The position numbers were made by a program, and so were the translations under genes. The notes under the pieces were generated by a model. The model made no database searches, was not told where the DNA came from, and was given only the letters and a program-made list of their open reading frames with translations. Of a DNA stretch of 10,383 nucleotides, positions 5,942 through 10,383 are shown piece after piece (the stretch's first letter is position 1; each line of letters opens with the position of its first letter). The DNA comes from Actinomycetes bacterium (GTDB taxonomy: Bacteria; Actinomycetota; Acidimicrobiia; Acidimicrobiales; Acidimicrobiaceae), in contig JAJYFX010000031.1 of the NCBI GenBank assembly GCA_021785315.1, positions 1 through 10,383 of the forward strand, given 5' to 3'.

Positions 5942-7461
5942 TGCAGAAAACTCCGGTGGCGCCGAAGTATCTCGCGAGACACCTCTTGGTCCGAGAATGC
6001 GACCTCGTTTTGCCCAATTGTTTGATGGGTCTCGTGGCCCTTGCCTGCGATTATGACGACATCATCCGCACCTGCCATTGAAAAAGCCAGCTCTATCGCC
6101 TCGCGCCGATCCGGGTTGACAAGCACCTGTGATGATTCGCCTAGCACCGTCATAGCGTGCTTAGTCATTCCGGAAAGGATCTCCTGGATAATCACAACTG
6201 GATTTTCGCTCCTTGGATTATCCGATGTCAGAATCGTAACGTCGGCCAGACTTTCTGCCACCTCGCCCATGAGGGGTCTCTTTCGCCGGTCTCGGTCGCC
6301 GCCACAACCAAATACTACGATGACACGGCCGCCTTCAGGAGTTATAACTCTAGCCGCATCGAGAGCGGACTCAAGGGCAACTGGAGTGTGGGCAAAATCA
6401 ACAAATACTTTAAATCGCTGTCCCTCGTCGATCTTCTCCAAACGCCCAGGAACCCCGTGAAAAGTCTTCAAGCCGTTTTGAATAGCTTCCGGCGAATATC
6501 CGAGCCTTTGGGCCGCCTTGATCGCGCCCATAGCGTTGTAAATATTATGTTTCCCAGCAATTATCAATTCCACTGATATGCCGTCGAGTGTAAAACTTGA
6601 ACCTTCGGCGCCCATTTGAAGATTTATGGCATCATCGATTGAAAAAGTCTCCATGGCAATCAGGGAATCCCTGATCAGCTTGGCACCCCATGGGTCGTCG
6701 ATATTGACTATACCTATTCGGCACCTGCCCGCCTCAAACAGTTTCGCCTTAGCCATGAAATAAGCATCCATGGTGTGGTGGTAATCCAGATGATCCTGGG
6801 TGAGGTTGGTAAAAATTCCAATGTCATAAATAATCTCGTCGACCCTATGCTGATCGAGAGCGTGCGAGGAGACCTCCATTATGGCAATGTCGCTGCGGTC
6901 CTCAATGGCGCGGTAAAGCGCACCCTGAATTACTGGAGATTCCGGCGTTGTTCTGTAGCCGCTAAGCGTTCCCATCACAAATGGAGAGTGGTTGGCAGCA
7001 TTTGCGATCGATGCGAGCAAAAATGCAGTAGTGGTTTTCCCGTTGGTGCCTGTGATTCCCACCATCGGAATACGGACAGAAGGATTTCCGTACAAACAGC
7101 TGGCAAGTTTTGCCATCTGCACGCGCATCGACCCTGGACTCACCCTCACCTGAACAATTGGAAGAGGTACGAAACGTTCTACGACTACTGCCACAGCTCC
7201 TCTGGCGACGGCATCATGAATGAAGAGGTGCCCGTCGTAATGTTCGCCTGCTATGGCGCAAAAAAGATCTCCCGGCCCCACGTGGCGTGAGTCGAATGAG
7301 ATGCCGGTAACGATCACGCCGCGCGTATCGCCGAGGATCGAAATGGTCTCAATTAACGAAACAAGCTCTGAAAGCTCAATCATTGGATCCCTTGCACTAC
7401 CCCGGCCTCCGACGAGATTTCCGAACATCACACGGCCCATCGCTCGCTGATCTTCAGTCAT
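5938..7461 (-). CDS. murE: UDP-MurNAc-L-Ala-D-Glu:meso-diaminopimelate ligase MurE
   Basis: A cytoplasmic Mur ligase that uses ATP to add meso-diaminopimelate as the third residue of the peptidoglycan stem peptide. Numbered from the ATG at 7461 (507 residues), the ATP-binding loop GITGTNGKTT is at 135-144. NLTQDHLDYHHTMDAY (219-234) leads to the MAKAKLF segment, where a lysine is carbamylated in the family. FGCGGDRDRRKRP (384-396) and GKGHE (473-477) also match. DNPR at 414-417 is the motif that selects meso-DAP over lysine. The ATG at 7461 overlaps the ftsI stop (ATGA). A second candidate at 7383 (MIELSELVSLIE) has AAGGG 5 bases upstream and matches the usual MurE N-terminus better, so the first 26 residues may not be translated. 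The gene ends in a GTGA overlap with mraY, leaving no room for murF. Confidence 0.96.
   Translation of the reverse strand: MTEDQRAMGRVMFGNLVGGRGSARDPMIELSELVSLIETISILGDTRGVIVTGISFDSRHVGPGDLFCAIAGEHYDGHLFIHDAVARGAVAVVVERFVPLPIVQVRVSPGSMRVQMAKLASCLYGNPSVRIPMVGITGTNGKTTTAFLLASIANAANHSPFVMGTLSGYRTTPESPVIQGALYRAIEDRSDIAIMEVSSHALDQHRVDEIIYDIGIFTNLTQDHLDYHHTMDAYFMAKAKLFEAGRCRIGIVNIDDPWGAKLIRDSLIAMETFSIDDAINLQMGAEGSSFTLDGISVELIIAGKHNIYNAMGAIKAAQRLGYSPEAIQNGLKTFHGVPGRLEKIDEGQRFKVFVDFAHTPVALESALDAARVITPEGGRVIVVFGCGGDRDRRKRPLMGEVAESLADVTILTSDNPRSENPVVIIQEILSGMTKHAMTVLGESSQVLVNPDRREAIELAFSMAGADDVVIIAGKGHETHQTIGQNEVAFSDQEVSREILRRHRSFLQ
7384..7393 (-). promoter_or_regulatory. Candidate ribosome binding site for an internal murE start
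   Basis: On the minus strand AAGGG (7393-7389) stands 5 bases before an in-frame ATG at 7383. The protein from that start begins MIELSELVSLIE, the usual beginning of MurE. The upstream ATG at 7461 has only a distant AAGGG (about 10 bases away). This site bears on which start is used. Confidence 0.45.
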
Positions 7462-9431
7462 GGTGAAACCGAACCCTTAGTCTTAGCCAATCTATCAGTG
7501 GTACCGCTCAGGGAATTCTGAATCTGCAAAACTGGCTGATTTCCGGAAGACGAGCCTACAACGCCACTCGCATTCAACTTCGTTGAAGTACCAGCAGGTT
7601 GAGAAGCCTTGCCAAAACCGGCGGGCATATAGCCCGAAGTCGGTGCAATGCCCAACCTTCTTAGTGCATAACCCATTATCTGCGAAAAAACTGGAGCTGC
7701 AGCCGATCCGCCATACATGATGTTTGGGTGCTCCAACACGACGATTGCTGAGAGCGGTGTCGAGGTGCCCCGGGTAAAGCCGACGAATGTGGCCATGAAC
7801 GCTCCGGGCTGATATCCGGGCTTATTCGGAAATGGAATCTGAGCTGTTCCAGTTTTTCCAATGATGTCATAACCAGGCACCTGCGCTAATGGTGCGGTGC
7901 CATTAGGCGAGACCGTTTCCGACAGCAGATTCTGCATCGTCTCTGCAACGGAAACGGACAGTACCTGCCTCGATTTCACAGGTAAGTTGTAAGACGGCTT
8001 ACCATCCTGAGGCACGACTTTGTCCACCAGATGTGGATCAACTAAAACTCCATTGTTGGCAATCGCATTGTACGAATCAAGAACCTGAAGTGCTGAAACC
8101 GCTTCATCCTGGCCAATCGGAACTGAACCGATTGCTGTTCCCGACCACTTTGCCGGATTTACCAGAAACCCGGATGTCTCTCCGGGAAATCCAAGTCCGG
8201 TAGGCCTTCCCCAGCCAAAATTCAGAAACGAATTCGTGATTGAATACTTGTTGAGATGTTGGGCGATAATTATCGTTCCGATATTAGACGACTGTGCCAG
8301 AATCTGCTGCGGAGATAATACCTCGGTTCCATGAACTTCAGCATCGTGGAAATTCGCCCCGTCAATCATCAAATATGGCGGGACTACCACCTTGCTCGAC
8401 GGAGTTATTACACCGGAGTTAAGAGCGTCAGCAAATGTTGCGATCTTGGCTACCGATCCTGGCTCGTACACATTTGTTACTGCCATGTTTGTGGGAGCCT
8501 GCGCAAACCCGGTTATGAGATTCGAATTGGTCGTAGAACTGCCAGACTGCGCTTGCCCGCCGGCTGATTTGGATTTCACAGCACTGCCAGACTGCGCCTG
8601 GCCGGTTGTTCCTACAAGATTTGCCATGGCGATAATTTGACCATTTTTGGGATTCATGATGATCGCGCTACCGGACAAGGCCTGTGTTTTCACGATTTCA
8701 GCGCCCAGGGCCTGTTCGGTATTGAATTGAATGGCCTTGTCCAACCCCAGGACCAAGTTGTCTCCGGGTCTCGGCGGTATCAAGTCGACGGCTCTTCCGG
8801 GAAGCGGCGACCCGGACACAGATACGGAGACCATCTTTTGACCGACCTGACCGTCAAGGAGATTTTTGAACTGGTATTCGAGCCCGGAAAGCGGTACTCC
8901 GGTCGGTCCAAGCGACCCAATGACTGGCAATGCGAGGCTTCCGTTGGGATCAGACCGCGTCATTTCAGTTATTAATGATATTCCCGGAAGGCTCCCCTGT
9001 GAAATCAGCGACTGGATCTTAGACGACTGTTCAGAACTCACAAGATGCTGCACGTAAGAAAACTGCCCCTGCTGAAGCAAAGCCATCCTGATCGTTGCCA
9101 CCGGCGTTCCAAGGATCTGCCCGAGAATTTCAGCCTCTTTGACTGGATCTACGACGATGGCCGGATCCGCCACCACCGTTTTCTTCGGAATAGAGACAGC
9201 AAGCTCATTGCCATTTCGATCGAGAATCGCCCCGCGCGGAGCTTGTACCGCGACAGTTGCAGAGCCCTCCGCCTTCGCAAGCTCCACGTAGCGATGATCA
9301 GGGTAAACGGTAACTCGGATCAGCTGATAGGCCAACGCAAGAACAAACAGGCCGATAAAGATCTTTGATGCTAGCAAGCGCTTCACGCTCACCGGCGTAG
9401 CCTGACCTCTGTTAGTTCTTTGATCCGACAT
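7458..9431 (-). CDS. ftsI: Septal peptidoglycan transpeptidase FtsI (class B PBP, PbpB type)
   Basis: A 657-residue class B penicillin-binding protein that crosslinks peptidoglycan at the division septum as partner of FtsW. A short cytoplasmic head and one transmembrane segment (about 23-41) lead to the dimerisation region with APRGAILDRNGNELA (64-78). The transpeptidase domain has all three active-site motifs: S326-V-A-K329 in NVYEPGSVAKI, S381-S-N383, and K526-T-G528 in IGKTGTAQ. Serine 326 is the expected acylated nucleophile. Between PKNGQIIAMAN (261-271) and the SVAK box lies a Gln/Ser/Gly-rich insertion carrying a 15-residue-period repeat. The C-terminus (600-657) is low complexity and I see no PASTA domain. 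AAAGGGA lies upstream of the ATG at 9431, and a 14-base spacer separates it from the ftsL-like gene. The stop overlaps the murE start by 4 bases. Its neighbours ftsW and the ftsL-like gene support a septal rather than elongation role. Confidence 0.93.
   Translation of the reverse strand: MSDQRTNRGQATPVSVKRLLASKIFIGLFVLALAYQLIRVTVYPDHRYVELAKAEGSATVAVQAPRGAILDRNGNELAVSIPKKTVVADPAIVVDPVKEAEILGQILGTPVATIRMALLQQGQFSYVQHLVSSEQSSKIQSLISQGSLPGISLITEMTRSDPNGSLALPVIGSLGPTGVPLSGLEYQFKNLLDGQVGQKMVSVSVSGSPLPGRAVDLIPPRPGDNLVLGLDKAIQFNTEQALGAEIVKTQALSGSAIIMNPKNGQIIAMANLVGTTGQAQSGSAVKSKSAGGQAQSGSSTTNSNLITGFAQAPTNMAVTNVYEPGSVAKIATFADALNSGVITPSSKVVVPPYLMIDGANFHDAEVHGTEVLSPQQILAQSSNIGTIIIAQHLNKYSITNSFLNFGWGRPTGLGFPGETSGFLVNPAKWSGTAIGSVPIGQDEAVSALQVLDSYNAIANNGVLVDPHLVDKVVPQDGKPSYNLPVKSRQVLSVSVAETMQNLLSETVSPNGTAPLAQVPGYDIIGKTGTAQIPFPNKPGYQPGAFMATFVGFTRGTSTPLSAIVVLEHPNIMYGGSAAAPVFSQIMGYALRRLGIAPTSGYMPAGFGKASQPAGTSTKLNASGVVGSSSGNQPVLQIQNSLSGTTDRLAKTKGSVSP
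8538..8603 (-). repeat. Imperfect 45-base-period repeat inside ftsI
   Basis: Two 21-base units (8583-8603 and 8538-8558) are spaced 45 bases apart and differ at 3 positions. The 15 bases ACTGCCAGACTGCGC (plus strand) are identical at 8583-8597 and 8538-8552. Both units encode GQAQSGS (residues 277-283 and 292-298 of FtsI) in the loop before the active-site serine motif. The period is a multiple of three, so the reading frame is kept. This looks like a small in-frame duplication. Confidence 0.85.
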
Positions 9432-9445
9432 ATATGGTCCCTTTT

Positions 9446-10147
9446 CTAACCAGTCTTCGGGCTTGACGCAGGTGAATGGGACGAACTGCCAGAAGAACTG
9501 GCGACTGGCGCAGTGGCAGAACTCTTGGCTGGACCAGCGGCAGTGGCAGCCGTAGTAGCTGTTGAAGAAACCACAAGAGGCCTAGTCGGAGCGCCGCCGC
9601 CTGCTTCTCCCGGAGGAGCGAAAAGAGTGTTGGGTGCAGATATAACCTGCGGCGTAACTTGAGTGGATGAATTCTGGCTACTTGGAACATTGGGGACAGC
9701 ACCTAGATATCCAACCTGTGTTGGGTAAACCATTCCTAGGTGACTTTCTGCGTACGAAACGATACGGCCTGGAGATTCAAGACCCGATAGCTGCACCTCC
9801 AACCTCTGATGCTGAGTTTGAAGTGACGAAAGCTGCGTATTCAGGGAGTTCAGTTTCAGTTGAGTTGCAGCCATTTCAGCCCTCATCACGACAGCGGCAA
9901 ACAGAGCCAGAAATCCAATCACATAGGCTAGAAAGATTTTGTTGGAAATTCTGAATCCGACCAGTTTCCGAGGTCTCTCGACAACTCTAAGCTTGGGACG
10001 CTCATAAATAACCTTGTGTTTTGCGACACCGCCTACAGCATGCGGGTTTCTGGACCCCGCACTCGCCCTAGCCATCGCCAAAGCCGTCTGGGTGTTTACC
10101 TCCGGCCTGACATTTCTTAGTTTCATCTCTCGCTGCGTCCTAGCCAT
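9446..10147 (-). CDS. FtsL-like divisome membrane protein with long C-terminal tail
   Basis: A 233-residue, single-pass membrane protein in the ftsL position between rsmH and ftsI. FtsL-type proteins form a coiled-coil complex with DivIC/FtsB and FtsQ that activates FtsW-FtsI at the septum. Residues 1-69 are basic and probably cytoplasmic. About 71-88 form one transmembrane segment (IFLAYVIGFLALFAAVVM). About 92-123 look like a coiled coil (QLKLNSLNTQLSSLQ). RIVSYAESHLGMVYPTQVGYL at about 128-148 resembles the segment that ends the coiled coil in FtsL/DivIC proteins. Residues 150-233 are a low-complexity tail rich in Ala, Ser, Thr and Pro. I chose the ATG at 10147 because GGAG sits 6 bases upstream and it overlaps the rsmH stop; an in-frame ATG at 10189 would add 14 residues. 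Typical FtsL is near 100-120 residues, so both ends are extended. The role rests on position and architecture, since family sequence conservation is low. Confidence 0.8.
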   Translation of the reverse strand: MARTQREMKLRNVRPEVNTQTALAMARASAGSRNPHAVGGVAKHKVIYERPKLRVVERPRKLVGFRISNKIFLAYVIGFLALFAAVVMRAEMAATQLKLNSLNTQLSSLQTQHQRLEVQLSGLESPGRIVSYAESHLGMVYPTQVGYLGAVPNVPSSQNSSTQVTPQVISAPNTLFAPPGEAGGGAPTRPLVVSSTATTAATAAGPAKSSATAPVASSSGSSSHSPASSPKTG

Positions 10148-10383
10148 TGGCGGCTCCATCCAACGAGTCATTGCCTTCCAAGATCTCAATTGCCCTCAGG
10201 CGAGCACTTCGCGCTCTTGGGTTTTCTTCAATTTCGACGGCTGACGGTGCCCTTGAACGAATGACGTAGCTGGCCTTTGGCTCCGCCCCGCAAATACATC
10301 CGTACCGCGAGGGACAGGTGCATCCTCCGGTTACTTGTTCGCGGAAAAGCGACTTGACAATTGAATCTTCACCTGAGTGGTAC
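10140..10383 (-). CDS. rsmH: 16S rRNA (cytosine1402-N4)-methyltransferase RsmH, C-terminal part
   Basis: This is the last 80 or so codons of a gene that enters from the right edge; the start lies outside the window. RsmH (MraW) uses S-adenosylmethionine to methylate N4 of C1402 in 16S rRNA in the cytoplasm. The visible part begins with YHSGEDSIVKSLFRE, the conserved C-terminal RsmH block. A Cys-rich stretch with CTCPSRYGCICG follows, as in actinobacterial RsmH, and then NPRARSARLRAIE, the family's terminal signature. It ends in TAG at 10142-10140. The stop lies inside the start of the next gene (8-base overlap), so the two are probably translated together. As the usual first or second dcw gene, it suggests that the operon promoter, and mraZ if present, lie to the right of the window. 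The identity is secure. Confidence 0.95.
   Translation of the reverse strand, partial: YHSGEDSIVKSLFREQVTGGCTCPSRYGCICGAEPKASYVIRSRAPSAVEIEENPRARSARLRAIEILEGNDSLDGAANG

Noticed and set aside
6775..7290. Plus-strand open frame of 171 codons opposite murE
   Set aside because: It is fully antisense to well-supported MurE motifs and its translation has no family resemblance.
9446..10189. Start of the FtsL-like protein at the ATG at 10189
   Set aside because: It would overlap rsmH by 50 bases; the ATG at 10147 has GGAG at good spacing and only an 8-base overlap.

Overview
The window is a stretch of a bacterial division and cell-wall (dcw) cluster. Every gene reads on the minus strand, so transcription runs from position 10383 down to 1. 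The order is rsmH (3' end only), an ftsL-like gene, ftsI/pbpB, murE, mraY, murD, ftsW, an 842-base gap, murG, and murC (5' end only). Several things point to an actinobacterium: the Cys-rich C-terminus of RsmH, an FtsL-like protein with a long cytoplasmic head and a disordered tail, and the overall gene order. The moderate GC content (about half, judged by eye) and the style of the MurG and FtsI proteins lead me to guess an Acidimicrobiia-like lineage rather than a high-GC Streptomyces or Mycobacterium. This placement is inference.

From 10383 to 2287 the genes are packed tightly. rsmH overlaps the ftsL-like gene by 8 bases and a 14-base spacer precedes ftsI. After that ftsI-murE, murE-mraY, mraY-murD and murD-ftsW each share a 4-base stop/start overlap (ATGA or GTGA). 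murG and murC share another ATGA. This is the layout of a translationally coupled operon. The products make and polymerise the meso-diaminopimelate peptidoglycan precursor at the septum. MurC, MurD and MurE add amino acids, MraY and MurG build lipid I and lipid II, FtsW and FtsI polymerise and crosslink, and the FtsL-like protein belongs to the divisome scaffold.

Two things break the usual pattern. murF, normally between murE and mraY, is absent, and murE runs directly into mraY. Second, ftsW and murG are separated by 842 bases (1445-2286) with no convincing intact gene. Part of this gap (about 1447-1855) reads, by eye, like the decayed N-terminal half of another murG: five blocks with MurG-like wording occur in the right order and at nearly the right spacing, broken by one frame change and one stop. 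The other half of the gap (about 1870-2286) also looks like broken coding sequence, but I cannot identify it. The gap also holds a 17-base perfect palindrome and a bulged hairpin.

I see no mobile element, CRISPR array, tRNA or rRNA, and no clear new biological system. The most interesting items are the murG remnant, the missing murF, and the lineage-specific extensions of the FtsL-like protein and FtsI.
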